A program made the translations under genes and the position numbers. A stretch of DNA of 64,000 nucleotides from Schizosaccharomyces osmophilus (Eukaryota; Ascomycota; Schizosaccharomycetes; Schizosaccharomycetales; Schizosaccharomycetaceae), in the NCBI RefSeq assembly GCF_027921745.1, contig NC_079238.1, forward strand, positions 3,906,001 through 3,970,000, given 5' to 3'. This document shows positions 20,708-32,153 of the stretch, one piece after another; position 1 is the stretch's first letter, and every line of letters starts with the position of its first letter. A model generated the notes under the pieces. It worked only from the letters and a program-made list of their open reading frames with translations. It had not been told where the DNA came from and searched no databases.

Positions 20708-22965
20708 ATGGGAAAAAAAAGTAATAAGGTAAAGTGATCATTTGATACGTTGAATTAACCAGAGAAGCCTACGCAAGGCAAGCGTGCTTATAATGATAAA
20801 AGAGAGATCGTGCTTGAGTAAGTAGTTTCATTCTAATTGCTTTATCAAAAACATTCGAGACGTATCTTGAATTTCCAGTGAAATAGAATGTCTTTTAAGG
20901 ACGGGAAGTACTAACGGTTTTTTCTGTAGAAACGAAAAGTTTGAGAGCTATTACCGTAAACAGAATATCTTTGGTAACAACGCCGAATCCGAAAATGAAT
21001 TTCAAACATTGATGGAGTTTCTTAAAAAACCATTACCTACAACTTTTCGAATTTGCGGGTATCTGCAACATGCCTTTGAATTAAAAAATCACTTCGAGAA
21101 ACACTATATTCCCCAACTCCAGAATGTCGAGTTTGAAGGGACAGCAATTCCAGCACCTGAAATTATCCCTTGGTATCCAAATCAACTGGCTTATAGCATT
21201 GATGCTAAGAAAGAAATTATTCGCAAGAGCCCGCCTTTTAAGCGTCTTCAACGCTTCCTTGTGAGCGAAAATGAAGCTGGAAACATTAATCGTCAAGAGG
21301 CTGTCAGTATGCTACCTCCCTTGTTTTTAGACTTGCTTCCACATCATTTGGTGTTGGATATGTGTGCTGCACCAGGATCAAAAACTGCTCAACTTATCGA
21401 AGCCATTTATAATCAAGCTCATGTGAAAGACGCCGTCAAAGACAGTGCTAACCTAAGCTCTCTTCAAGGACTCATTATCGCTAACGATGCAGATCCAAAA
21501 CGTGCTCAAATGCTTGTACACCAAATAAATCGGTTGAACTCCCCTAATGTATTGGTAGTAAATCATGATGCTTCAACTATGCCGAATGTTATCATTCCTT
21601 CTTCTTCTTCAGATGAAGCTAATGAGAAAGAAATTTTAAAGTATGACCGCGTTTTGGCTGATGTACCCTGTTCTGGAGATGGCACATTCCGTAAAAATAT
21701 TTCCTTATGGAAGGACTGGAGCGCAACTAGTGGTTTGAGTCTCCATCCACTTCAATTAAGAATTCTTATCCGTGGTCTACAACTTTTAAAGGTTGGTGGT
21801 TACATGGTTTATTCTACTTGCTCTATGAACCCTATTGAAAACGAAGCAGTAGTATGTGCTGCTTTAAAGGCTACGGGTGAATCCGTATCTCTAGTAGACA
21901 TCTCAGAAAAGCTTCCAGAATTGAAACGCGAATCCGGTCTATCTAATTGGAAGGTCATGGATGACACTCTTCAAGAGTACAGTTCTCCTGAAGATTCTCA
22001 TCCGGAAAACGTCACCCTTGCCTCTACTATGTGGCCTCTGTCAATGGATGAAATGAAGAAACAACACATAGAACGATGGTACTTAATTTTACTGATAGTT
22101 TTTCTGTTTCTAACCTGATTTAGTGCACGTATATATCCTCAGCATCAAAACACTGGAGGTTTCTTCATCGCTATGTTGAAGAAGGAAAGTCCTTTGCAGG
22201 CGCATAGAGTTGATGCTTTAAAGAAACAAGATGAAAGGCCAGAACTTAAACGTCAAAAACTTGATAATGAAGCATCTGTGTCGACTTCCGCTCCCCAGCC
22301 CGTTACCAAAACTGGTAATAATTACTTTGACGAAGAACCGTTTGTTTATATTAAACCAGATGACGAAAGCATTTCTTCTGTCTCGTAAGTTTTAGATAGT
22401 GTTCTAAGTTCTCTTAAGCTAACCCCTAAGGAATTTTTATGGTTTAGATCCTAAATTTCCTCGTGACCATTTCTTTGTTCGTAATCAAAGTGGCACACCT
22501 ACAAGGTCTGTGTATTTTGCGTGCTCCCTGTTCAAGAAAATTATAGAGAACAACATTAATCGTGTGAAGTTTGTACACGGCGGAGTCCGCTTTTTTGTCA
22601 AACAAGATATCAGTCCTTTGCTTAAAAGTAATGAGTCGTTGGAAGTCAACAAGGATATCTGTAATTTCCGGATCCACAGTGATGGTGTTAATATCATTAG
22701 CCCATATTTAGACGAAAAGTTCTTCTGTGATGCTGATCTTGAAGATTTAAAAATACTAATGAAGTACGATTATCCTCGTTTGGAACAGTTTCCCGAAAAT
22801 GGCAAACTGAAAGTAGGATCCGAAAAAATGGTTTTCGGGTGTAACATAGTTCGCGCTCATGCCAAAACTGAGGATGGATCACTTACCGATATGCGCATTT
22901 TACTGCCTGTTTGGCGAAGCCCAAATAGTTGCAACTTAATGCTTGCCAGAAAAGAAAAACAGTAA
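20708..22965 (+). CDS. trm402: Trm4/NSUN2-type tRNA (cytosine-5) methyltransferase
   Basis: Methylates cytosine C5 in tRNA. Exons are 20708-20728, 20765-20817, 20930-22078, 22124-22384 and 22431-22965, giving 672 aa. Exon 1 is MGKKSNK; of two AG acceptors, 20763-20764 gives KPTQGKRAYNDKREIVLE, the basic start expected for Trm4. Motif I is LDMCAAPGSKTAQLIEA. The RsmB-type catalytic motifs are DVPCSGDGTFRKN (motif IV) and YSTCSMNPIENEAVV (motif VI, nucleophile Cys). The block RCARIYPQHQNTGGFFIAML is created by the 22079-22123 intron, and NFYGLDPKFPRDHFFVRNQ by the 46-nt last intron using the CTAAG acceptor. S. pombe has two paralogues, trm401 and trm402; synteny with SPAC23C4.17 favours trm402. 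Confidence 0.93.
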
Positions 22966-23150
22966 GTCTAATTTGAAAACGTTTTTTATAGCAAGGTACT
23001 AATAATCTACTAGGAATTTAGAGTTGGAGTTATTTGGAATGGATTAAATATAAGGGTTTTGAATAAAATAAGCGTTTTTGGGATAAAGAAACGGTAGGTT
23101 GAAAAAAGTAATAATAAAAAGTTTTTTGTAATAAAATAAACGATCAGCTT

Positions 23151-25211
23151 TTACCTCGGTCGTAAATTACGTTTTTCCTTAGTTATTAGGATAGAGGTAT
23201 TATCCTGAGAAGAAAACTCATTAATCAATGGAAAAGAATCATTAAAATTTGACGTCAGCTGAGCATATATTTTTTGCTTTTCTCTTTGTGCGTCAGGATC
23301 AATGTAGGACACACTTTCTTGTTCTGGTTTACTTAGTGTATCTTCTTCGCTCTGAACGGCCATCAAACGAGTGTTAGAATCAGTGGTTGGTTCTGTTATG
23401 GATCGAAACCGTTTGGTTGGAGATTCTTTTGAACTTGAATCACCATCATTAAAAGTTGTCTTAGACCTTTGTGGTTGTTTCGCCGAATTTCTGTAATGCT
23501 CAAAAATAAAATCTGGTGCAGGGGTAGACTGAGCATTTGGGAAAATAGTAAATGGTGCATCATCTTTAAGTATGGAGTTGTCATTTGGAAGAGCAATCTT
23601 ACGTAAATGCTCAAACCTTTTGAGTTTCTGATTTTCCTTTTTATCAATTGCCCATGGTGATACGTTCTCAGTAAATTTGCCAGTCTGGTAAATGTACCAT
23701 AGCCATGATATTCCTAGCACACGAACATTCCAACCAGTGGCATGTTGTAATTTATATCTTGTTTTCATGCTAAAGGGTTCATTTGTATTTACAAGTAGTA
23801 CGCTTCTTTGTACACCCAAAAAGTTATCCACAGTCGCTCCACAAAGGATCAATGCCTTTTTAAGGTGAGAACTGTCCACGCCTTTGAATCCAGAAAGATG
23901 AAGGCTTAAACCTGCAAAATCCTGATTGAAATAAGTATGATAAAACGGTTTTGATAGTACATGCTCATCAACAGGGAGTACCTTTTTATAGAATAAGCAC
24001 CTTTCAACCCACCATTCAGTTATCGTTGGGACCGAAAAAGAAGGAATTTCTTCAATTGGTAGGTGATGAGGGACAATGACAAAGTTGGTTGTATCTTCAA
24101 CGGTCGACGAAATATGCCCTCCTTCTCTATTCAAACACTTCTTCAAGCGATTGTATTTATCTTCTTCAAATTGGTATAGCAAGAAGTGAATTTTGTCAAA
24201 TAATCGAGGTTCTGTATTTATTTCAATATTTGTAGACACTTCTTTCTCCTCGGGTGCCTGAAAAACTTCTGGTGTAAATTCATCCAGTAAGGATACATTT
24301 TGGGCAGCAAATGAATTTTCCAAATCTCTTGTATTTAATTCACTCCAAAGAATACTACTTTCCCTTTTCTTGCCACGTTTCATAACAACTGGTTCAAGCT
24401 CTCCCTCATCGGGGTTATGCTTTTTATTAATGAAAGTTAGGTCAGATAATAATTCCTCATCATGAGCCTTTGGATTTTTATTGTTTTCCTCGGGAGCCAG
24501 TTTTATATAAGCACCATGTCCAATGCGATCCGGAGGCATATCCATTTTAAAGTATTCTGGTTCTAAGACGGCACCTCTTGATATAGATTCCCATAACCAT
24601 TGAACACTGACAACCTTGATCTTCCACCGAAGAGCATATTCATACTTCCGACCAGCAGTATTCCCAGCAATTAAATGTGTGACATCGCGAGTTAAATCAG
24701 GACAAAATGTACCTCCGTTTTCACAAATAGTATTTTCAAGTTGAAATCTATCTGGTTGCTCTATATTTGTAAGACACACCCGACATTTGAATAGAGCTGG
24801 CAAAGTAAATTTGCTGATGAGTAAATCAGACTCCAAATCTTCACCTTCGACCCAACGATCATAAAGCCTGGGGATCCATTCATGAGACACAATTTTCATA
24901 TCTGGTCTAGATTTTGCAGCAAACTAAAGTAATCGTGTTAGAAAAAGCGCCTGGAAGCAATCATTATACCTTATACTTGGGGGTATCAAAGTCACCAGCA
25001 ATTAAATGAGTTACATCTTTCGTCAAATCGGATTTGTAGGTGGCGCCAAGCTTAATCGCTTTAGTTGAAATCTCCGTCTATTTATGAACGGTCAGTGTCT
25101 AATGTTTCGAGATTCCCATTTGAAAGGGCCTGTACATTTACTTACGCGTTTATTTAACTCAATATTAGTACAACATATAACGAAACCCTTAAGTGGTTTT
25201 CTAGAGCTCAT
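23151..25211 (-). CDS. rad4: Rad4/Cut5 (TopBP1/Dpb11), four-BRCT replication checkpoint scaffold
   Basis: Scaffold for replication initiation and the DNA damage checkpoint, binding phosphorylated Sld3 and Rad9. Exons (reverse) are 25146-25211, 24970-25077 and 23151-24923, giving 648 aa, the same length as the S. pombe protein as I recall it. It starts MSSRKPLKGFVICCTNIEL. BRCT repeats lie at about 1-90, 95-185, 300-385 and 390-490; telltale pieces are DVTHLIAGDF, VSHEWIPRLYDRW, RDVTHLIAGNTAG, VQWLWESISRG and ITEWWVERCLFYK. The C-terminal ~150 residues are low complexity with an acidic/basic tail, the region that activates Rad3 in relatives. Intron donors are GTAAGT and GTATAA. Position after trm402 matches S. 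pombe. Confidence 0.95.
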
Positions 25212-25992
25212 CCTACCGTTTCAAAACATAAGAGTACAGTAGATGGCAAGCCTGGCAAGTACTTGCAAGAAAAACACGTCGCTGAACTGAAGACACTTCA
25301 AATAGTAGTTATTTCCTTTCGAATAAATATAAAGATGTATTTGTTTTTCTGTAAACTGTCTTAGATATTCTGATATTATGGTAAAAGATGTCAAAGTTCA
25401 GAAAAAATAAAGGTCTAACTGTAGAGGTAACGAAAGTATTTATTTCTTCCTTGTTTACGGCTTTTTAGCGCATGGGTTAATGTGCCTGGATTTACAGTAA
25501 ATGAGACCATTTCGGCTTTTTTAATCCATAACTTTTATACCTCCAATGCTTTTTGATGGATTGAATTATTTCCAGAGTATAACAGTTAGCTGCTCAATAT
25601 ACCTTACAGTCGTAAGCACACAAAAGCGTATAGTTTCTTGGTATTTTAGGTACGAAAGTACCATAAATCAACGTTTCAGTTTCATTTTATTATTCAAACT
25701 ATTCATGAATTAGAACCAAAGACACTGTTAGTAAAAAACTTGCAATAGTGTTTTTACAATTGCTCTAATGTTTTTGACCGGTCTCTTGTTACCTCGTTTG
25801 TAACTTATACAAGGAAACAATTGTGGACTACAAGCGTAAGTAACAAATACTACAATTTTGACTTCTTCTAATACCACAATACAGCGGCAAATCTTGAAAT
25901 TGGGTAGAAAAGGCCTTCATTTTCGCTGAAAAAAACAATTCTTTAATTATAGACCGGAGGAATTGCTTTAAATTCCCCGATAATACGTCGCA
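25212..25992. other. Divergent promoter rad4 / spt5
   Basis: About 780 bp without coding features. No MCB (ACGCGT) motif was seen in it. Confidence 0.5.
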
Positions 25993-28857
25993 ATGGACGG
26001 TAAAGTAGGAAATGTTGATTCAAGAGAAGAAAAATATCCCACAGGAGAAAACGATCAAGAAGACTTAACTCAACAGACATCCCCAGGTGCGTCCGTTGGA
26101 AATGACACTGAGCATTTATTAGTTAATTCTGAAGAGCAAGGGAACGTCTCAGACGATCAAGACGACCAAGAACGTAAAGAAGACGCAGATGAAGAAGAAC
26201 CAAATGGCGAAAAAAATCAAACGAACGTCGCAGTTGATGATGAAGCCGAAGAAGATGAGGATGAAGAAGACGAGGAAGCATTAGAAGAAGAAGAAGAAGA
26301 AGAAGACGAGGAAGAAGCAGCCGGTGGTAGGAGAAAACGCGCACGTCATGAACGCCGAAATCAATTCCTCGATATTGAAGCAGAGGTGGATGAAGATGAA
26401 GAGGAATTGGATGAAGAAGAAGAAGAAATTGGTAGAGAAGATGGCTTCATTGAGGAGGAAGTTGGTGGAGCTGAGTATGTGGCCGATGATAGACGACACC
26501 GAGAACTCGACCGCCAAAGGCAAGAATTACAATCCGTTGATGCGGAACGTTTGGCAGAAGAATATAGAGAAAAGTATGGAAGGAGCCAAACTGTCATTAG
26601 TGATACGAGCAACGTCCCTCAAAGGCTTCTTCTACCTTCCGTTAACGACCCTAATGTCTGGGCTATTAGGTGTAAAGCAGGAAAAGAGAAAGATGTTGTT
26701 TTTACCATTATGAGAAAAGCTATGGATCTTCAATACACGAGCATGCCATTGGAAATTATCTCTGCATTTCAACGTGATTCGCTTGTTGGCTATGTTTACG
26801 TTGAGGCTAGGAAGCAATCGCATGTATTGGCTGCTTTGAATGGTATTCTGAACGTCTATACAAATAATATGATTTTGGTACCTATTAAGGAAATGCCAGA
26901 TTTACTGAAAGTCCAAAAACAAACCGTCGAGCTTCTTCCCGGTGCATATGTACGTATTAAGCGTGGTAAATATGCCGGTGATCTTGCTCAGGTGGATAAC
27001 TTGTCTGAAAATGGTTTAACAGCCCGTGTGCGTATAGTCCCTCGCGTTGATTACTCAAATTCACTAAAGAGAAGCAAATCAATTACTCGTCCACAGGCTC
27101 GTTTGTTTAACGAAAGCGAGGCATACAAGAGTAACCCTACAAAATTCTATAGACGGGGACCGAGAACATTTGTTTTTAATAATGAGGAATTCGAAGACGG
27201 TTTCCTTGTTAAAGATATCCGAATTTCTTCTCTTGTTACTGAAGGTGTCAATCCAACGCTTGACGAAGTATCAAAGTTCAGCCCGAGTAATGAAGATTTG
27301 GACCTTAGTTCACTTGCCTTGAGTGTAAAAAATGATCATGCAGAATTTCAAGTCGGTGATGTCGTTGAAGTATTTGTCGGTGAACAAGCTGGTGTTGGTG
27401 GTGTTGTCGAAACTGTTCATGGCACTGTTGTTACCATTATTTCGAATGATGGGTTAAGATTGGATGTCCCTTCTCGCGGCATAAGAAAACGTTTCCGTCA
27501 TGGTGATTACGTGAAAGTTATTGCAGGAAAATACAAAGATGATACCGGTATGGTTGTCCGCATCTCAAAAGATGAGGTTACTTTCTTGAGCGATACGATG
27601 ATGACAGAATTAACTGTATTTTCTCGTGATCTTGGTGAAGCTGGCAGTGCTCAGGCTATCAATTCTGCCTATGATCTACATGATCTTGTTCAGCTTGATG
27701 TGAATACGGTCGGTTGTGTTTTCTCAGTTGAAAGAGATACCTATCGTGTAGTAGATCAGCATGGCGGTGTAAGGACTGCTAAAGCATCACAGATTACAAT
27801 GCGACATTCAAATCGGCGTGGTGTCGCCACTGACAGGAATGGTACTGAAATTCGTGTTGGTGATAAGGTCAAAGAAGTTGGAGGTGAAAACAAAGATGGA
27901 ACTATACTACATATATATCGTGCATTTGTTTTCCTTCATAATAGAGAGCTTATGGAAAATAATGGTGTTTTTGTTGCCAGAAGCCGCAATGTTGCTACAG
28001 TGGCAGCAAAAGGTGCTCGTATTTCAACAGACTTGACTAAGATGAACCCTGCATTAAATAGCGGTCCTTCCTTACCTCCGGTCGCAAACATCAAACGTAC
28101 CATCGGTCGTGATAAAGCTATTGGTGCCACAGTACGTATACGTAAAGGACCCATGAAGGGATTGCTGGGTGTGATTAAGGATACTACGGATGCCAATGCT
28201 CGTGTTGAGTTACATACGGGAAATAAAATTGTTCCAGTTCCCAAAGAAAATTTGTTGTACACCAGTAAAACTGGAGACTTGATAACTTATACTGAATTTA
28301 TTGAACGCAGTCGCGGTATTCGTCCCGGCAGTATCGGTAACGTGGACGGTCCAAGCGTTCCAAGCTGGGCACAGGGTGCGCGTACACCAGCGTATGCGAA
28401 CGGTGCTCAGAGTCAAGGTTGGCAGTCTGGTGGGAAAACACCTGCATGGAACTCCGGGGCCAAAACACCGGCATGGAATGCTGGAGGGAAAACACCGGCA
28501 TGGAGCTCTGGCAACAAGACTCCCGCATGGAATGCTGGCAGTAAGACTCCTGCTTGGAACTCTGGTGCTAAGACTCCTGCTTGGAACGCTGGTGCTAAGA
28601 CTCCTGCTTGGAACGCTGGTGCAAAAACGCCAGCCTGGAATGCCGGAGGTAAAACCCCCTCTTGGAATGCTTCTGGTGCTACCAACGTTGCTGGACAAGC
28701 TCCAGTTTATGGTGGCTTCTCCGAAACAACCTGGGATACTGATGATAACAATGGTTCATGGGCGGCACCTACTCCTGGGGGTTGGGCTGCACCCACGCCT
28801 GGTGGATGGAATGAAGATGAAGGAAATTCTCCTAACTATGTGCCTCCGTCACCATAA
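25993..28857 (+). CDS. spt5: Spt5 transcription elongation factor (DSIF large subunit)
   Basis: With Spt4 it forms DSIF, which clamps RNA polymerase II and recruits capping and processing factors. The 954-aa single-exon protein has an acidic N-terminus (about 55-165, long Glu/Asp runs). An NGN domain follows (about 222-310: VWAIRCKAGKEKDVVFTIM). Then come several KOW modules: ELLPGAYVRIKRGKYAGDLA, EFQVGDVVEVFVGEQAG, FRHGDYVKVIAGKYKDDTG, IRVGDKVKEVGGENKDGT and AIGATVRIRKGPMKGLLG. The C-terminal repeat domain has KTPAWNxGx nonapeptides whose Thr is the Cdk9 target. The tail has two APTPGGW units. The first in-frame ATG gives the expected acidic start. Confidence 0.97.
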   Translation: MDGKVGNVDSREEKYPTGENDQEDLTQQTSPGASVGNDTEHLLVNSEEQGNVSDDQDDQERKEDADEEEPNGEKNQTNVAVDDEAEEDEDEEDEEALEEEEEEEDEEEAAGGRRKRARHERRNQFLDIEAEVDEDEEELDEEEEEIGREDGFIEEEVGGAEYVADDRRHRELDRQRQELQSVDAERLAEEYREKYGRSQTVISDTSNVPQRLLLPSVNDPNVWAIRCKAGKEKDVVFTIMRKAMDLQYTSMPLEIISAFQRDSLVGYVYVEARKQSHVLAALNGILNVYTNNMILVPIKEMPDLLKVQKQTVELLPGAYVRIKRGKYAGDLAQVDNLSENGLTARVRIVPRVDYSNSLKRSKSITRPQARLFNESEAYKSNPTKFYRRGPRTFVFNNEEFEDGFLVKDIRISSLVTEGVNPTLDEVSKFSPSNEDLDLSSLALSVKNDHAEFQVGDVVEVFVGEQAGVGGVVETVHGTVVTIISNDGLRLDVPSRGIRKRFRHGDYVKVIAGKYKDDTGMVVRISKDEVTFLSDTMMTELTVFSRDLGEAGSAQAINSAYDLHDLVQLDVNTVGCVFSVERDTYRVVDQHGGVRTAKASQITMRHSNRRGVATDRNGTEIRVGDKVKEVGGENKDGTILHIYRAFVFLHNRELMENNGVFVARSRNVATVAAKGARISTDLTKMNPALNSGPSLPPVANIKRTIGRDKAIGATVRIRKGPMKGLLGVIKDTTDANARVELHTGNKIVPVPKENLLYTSKTGDLITYTEFIERSRGIRPGSIGNVDGPSVPSWAQGARTPAYANGAQSQGWQSGGKTPAWNSGAKTPAWNAGGKTPAWSSGNKTPAWNAGSKTPAWNSGAKTPAWNAGAKTPAWNAGAKTPAWNAGGKTPSWNASGATNVAGQAPVYGGFSETTWDTDDNNGSWAAPTPGGWAAPTPGGWNEDEGNSPNYVPPSP
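28435..28677 (+). repeat. Spt5 CTD nonapeptide array (9 x 27 bp)
   Basis: In-frame tandem 27-bp units encoding KTPAWNSGA-type nonapeptides, nine in a row, the third (KTPAWSSGN) and last (KTPSWNASG) degenerate. Units at 28570-28620 are nearly identical at DNA level, suggesting recent unit duplication; outer ones have drifted. Confidence 0.9.
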
Positions 28858-29088
28858 AAAGAAAGATATAAGAAAGAGTAAATATTCGTACAGAATACTT
28901 GTCCAAAATTGTGATTTATTCTAATGCATTTTAATTTTTGGTGGCTGTTTATATAGACGATTATAATTTAGCAATGATTCATGAAATAGAAAAGCTTGCG
29001 AATTTTGTGTATATTATTGATTAGGTACTGCATTAAATGAAATATGGCGTGTAAAATCATTTCATAGTATGTTAAATTAGGTTTGTTT

Positions 29089-30513
29089 TCAGTCATTTTC
29101 AATTGCGTCCTGTACTTTAGACCAACTGCGATTTATTTTTTCAGTAATTTCCTTTGGTAGTTCACTCTTCTTGGGGAGATTTTGGGGACGAAAAACAGGA
29201 CGTGCTAGACTTCTAGGTATACGGGTTATATTTGAGGAGTTTTGTTTGGCAGATGCCTCAAGTTCTTTAGTTTCTAAGAAATTGTGGTGTTCATTATCCG
29301 GCACCTCTTCATCTGATGATTCGTCTTTTTGATCCACCACTACTTTCTTACCACTTAAACTGATAGAAAGGACCTTCTTTTTCTTCTTTTCTTTCTGGGA
29401 CAGAGCTTGTTGCATCTTAACCAAGTTTAAAGCCTTTTCAGCAGGAGATGCCCAGGTGTCACTGGCCAGTGTTGTCGGGTCAAAATCAGCAGCCTCATCG
29501 ATAATCTTGGTTCTTTGGGCAGCTGTGCGGTCAAAATTTAACAAAACATTTTTCCTTTGTTCAGCTTCAATAGCTTTCTGCTCCAACTGTTTTGGATCAA
29601 TGAATATGGAATGTATAGAGGAATTATTCAATTTCTGGAATTGATGTTTGGAAGAACTATGCTTAGATTTTGTCTTCTGATTTGCAGCCTGTTTTATATC
29701 ACTTCCAGCTTTCTTTAATTCTTGCAAAAGTTCCAGCTGTTGCGTTTTACTTATCACTGGAGCCTTACAAAATGTACTATTAGTAAAAAGGTTAGAATAG
29801 AAAGAGATAAACACATATCAAAATACTTACCATGGACCCATGCCTTCCAACATGCATATGATCTTGCCGCAATTGAGGCAATTGGGAGCAGCTTCATTCA
29901 GAGGATGCTTGCGACCTTGACAATCGCAAGATCTCCTATTGGAGTTGGAAGATTTCTGGGAAATTTCAACTTGATGAATAGCTCTTTCGATGTCTGCTAA
30001 ACCGTCAATCTTACTGACTTGAGGAACTTGTTTTGGTTTAAAGGCTTTTTTGGTCCCCATCAAGTCAGACGTCAAAGTGCCTTGACTTGTAGTCTTTTGA
30101 GCAACTTTTGGTATGTTATACAGATCATCGTTAGTTTTTGTATTTTTACTTTTATCTCGGTCGGAAGACGATGAACGTGTTTGCCTTGTTTTCTGTTGTT
30201 GACTAATAGTTGGATAAACCGTAGATTTTTCTGACGAGGAATTAGATGCTTTTTCGCTAGGCCTATCAATATCGGCTTTTTTATAGCTTGTGTCTTTCTT
30301 TGACGATGGTGCAAATCTCCTCCGATTGAATTCACTCACGAACTCAATAGCTTCGGGAGATTCTCCTAAAAGAGAAATCCAGTGATTTTTTGCTTCTCCA
30401 GCATTTTGTGCAGCAGCTGCTGTCTGAGCTACAAGCAGAGCGCTTTCTTCATCAAGTGATAAAAGTTTTAGAACATTCTCTTTAGCCCACTGCTCCAAGT
30501 TTGAAGAGAACAT
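29089..30513 (-). CDS. ASC-1/TRIP4-type zinc-finger protein (Rqt4-like)
   Basis: The C2HC5 zinc finger of TRIP4/ASC-1 is found in the ribosome quality-control trigger complex (yeast Rqt4) and in transcription coactivators. Exons (reverse) are 29831-30513 and 29089-29776, giving 456 aa. The finger spans the splice: CDCQGRKHPLNEAAPNCLNCGKI and ICMLEGMGPCTFCKAPV (about residues 193-233). The intron (29777-29830) has GTAAGT, TCTAAC and TAATAG, and its join creates the CTFC pair. The N-terminus is helical (NLEQWAKENVLKLLSLDEE), resembling the ubiquitin-binding part of Rqt4. The linker is Ser/Lys/Gln-rich. The C-terminal part has FDRTAAQRTKIIDEAADFD, a conserved ASC-1 segment. S. pombe SPAC1A6.01c corresponds by position. 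Confidence 0.88.
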
Positions 30514-30805
30514 TAGATATAATTAATATATAAATATTTATTTTTCGTTGGAAAATAAAACTTTGTAATTCAGGTACTGGAAAGGGAGGTAGAATCAAAA
30601 CTTCAATCAAAAACGAACTTAATAGCTGTATGCCCTAAAACTTTGTATCAGACAATACTCAAGCAAAGATATGAACACTCTGATACTTCGAAAATCAAAT
30701 TACAGCTTTATTGCAATTGAAAACCGTGTTTGCTACTGATGGTGTGGAATATGGAGTAAGGATTCCACATTCGAGTATTTTGCTTTTCGCCAAGCGTCTT
30801 TTTCT

Positions 30806-31942
30806 ATGAGCAAAACGAATTCAGCAGCAAAACTCAAGCACGTCTTTGACGACGATGTATTCCATTTAGTAGCTTATGGGGAAAAAAATAATTTATTAGT
30901 AGGGTTCTCCAATGGTCGTGTTGCAAATTACAGCTATGATACAGAAAATAATTCTTTGGTCGAAGAATGGAACACTAAACGCCATAAAATTAGCTGCAGA
31001 AATTTATCTTTAACTGAGGATAACTCTGAGTTTATATCTGTTGGTTCCGACTGTGTATTAAAATTGGCCGACACCGCTTCTGGAAGAGTCACTTCAAAAT
31101 GGATTCAAGAGACAGCAAGTACCGAACTATCCCCATACAGTGTGGTTGAATGGGTGGAAGGAAATAATATATTCGCTACGGGTGACGATGATGGTTGTGT
31201 TACTATTTGGGATAGAAGAAAAAGTGGTGGAGTCCTCCACTCACACAGGGATCAAATCGATTACATTTCTTCTATATGTCCATTTGAAGATCGCTATATG
31301 GTTGCTACCAGTGGTGATGGGACTCTGTCAATTCTTGATTCCAGAAACTTTAAGACTGCTGTTCTGAGTGAGGAACAAGATGATGATCTAACTTGTGGAG
31401 CATTTACTAGGGACAATAATTCCAAGAAAAAGTTTGCTGTTGGCACAGCTTCTGGCGTGGTCACCCTGTTTACTAAAGGTGATTGGGGAGATCACACAGA
31501 CCGTATAGTGCCGCCTATTCGTTCAAACGACTATTCAATAGAGACCATGAATCGCGCTGGAACGGATACCCTTTACATTGGTGGAAGCGATGGATGTCTT
31601 AGACAATTGAACATTCTTCCAAACCGATATGAAAAAGTCATAGGACAGCATACTTCGAAAGCCGGTGTTGACACTGCTGATGTTTCCGAAAATGGCGAGT
31701 TTCTTATATCAGCAAGCGGTTCAGAGTTGATTTTCTGGAACAAGGGAGATGATTCAGCTGAGTTTGAAAAAGCTGGCCAAGACGGTGAGGAAGACAGTGA
31801 TGCGATGAACTCGGATGAATCTGAAGACGATGTTGATAGTGATTCAGATGAACCTACACAAAAATCAAAGCGAAACAAGAAGCTTGCGAAAGCAGCACCA
31901 AAGAAAAAGGCTCCCAGAACTGATTTTTTTGATGGACTTTAA
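30806..31942 (+). CDS. jip5: Jip5/WDR55-type WD-repeat protein
   Basis: WD40 protein of the WDR55/Jip5 family, acting in nucleolar ribosome maturation. It is 378 aa, single exon. Propeller blades are visible as YGEKNNLLVGFSNGRVANY, WVEGNNIFATGDDDGCVTIWDRR, EDRYMVATSGDGTLSILDSR, KFAVGTASGVVTLFTKGDWG, TDTLYIGGSDGCLRQLNILP and SENGEFLISASGSELIFW. The acidic C-terminus (EDDVDSDSDEPTQ) followed by a basic tail KSKRNKKLAKAAPKKKAPR is typical of the family and of nucleolar proteins. It is divergent from the ASC-1 gene, with a 292-bp shared promoter. The symbol is the budding-yeast one. Confidence 0.85.
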   Translation: MSKTNSAAKLKHVFDDDVFHLVAYGEKNNLLVGFSNGRVANYSYDTENNSLVEEWNTKRHKISCRNLSLTEDNSEFISVGSDCVLKLADTASGRVTSKWIQETASTELSPYSVVEWVEGNNIFATGDDDGCVTIWDRRKSGGVLHSHRDQIDYISSICPFEDRYMVATSGDGTLSILDSRNFKTAVLSEEQDDDLTCGAFTRDNNSKKKFAVGTASGVVTLFTKGDWGDHTDRIVPPIRSNDYSIETMNRAGTDTLYIGGSDGCLRQLNILPNRYEKVIGQHTSKAGVDTADVSENGEFLISASGSELIFWNKGDDSAEFEKAGQDGEEDSDAMNSDESEDDVDSDSDEPTQKSKRNKKLAKAAPKKKAPRTDFFDGL

Positions 31943-32153
31943 TTACTTAGCTTATTTAAAATGGAAAATTACCTTTAGAACTTTCGGACTAATTGTGAAT
32001 ATGGTTGGACACAAAACATAATTTATAAATATATCTAAAAACATGAAATTAAGAGCTGCTTCTAGTACAAAGTACAATATATAAACATACAGATAGCCAC
32101 AATACTATTTCAACACTATGTAACTGTACCCCGGTTTGGTTAATAAGAAATGT

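Noticed and set aside
28210-28698. Reverse open frames opposite the Spt5 CTD
   Set aside because: Repeats in the peptide only mirror the 27-bp CTD array on the coding strand.
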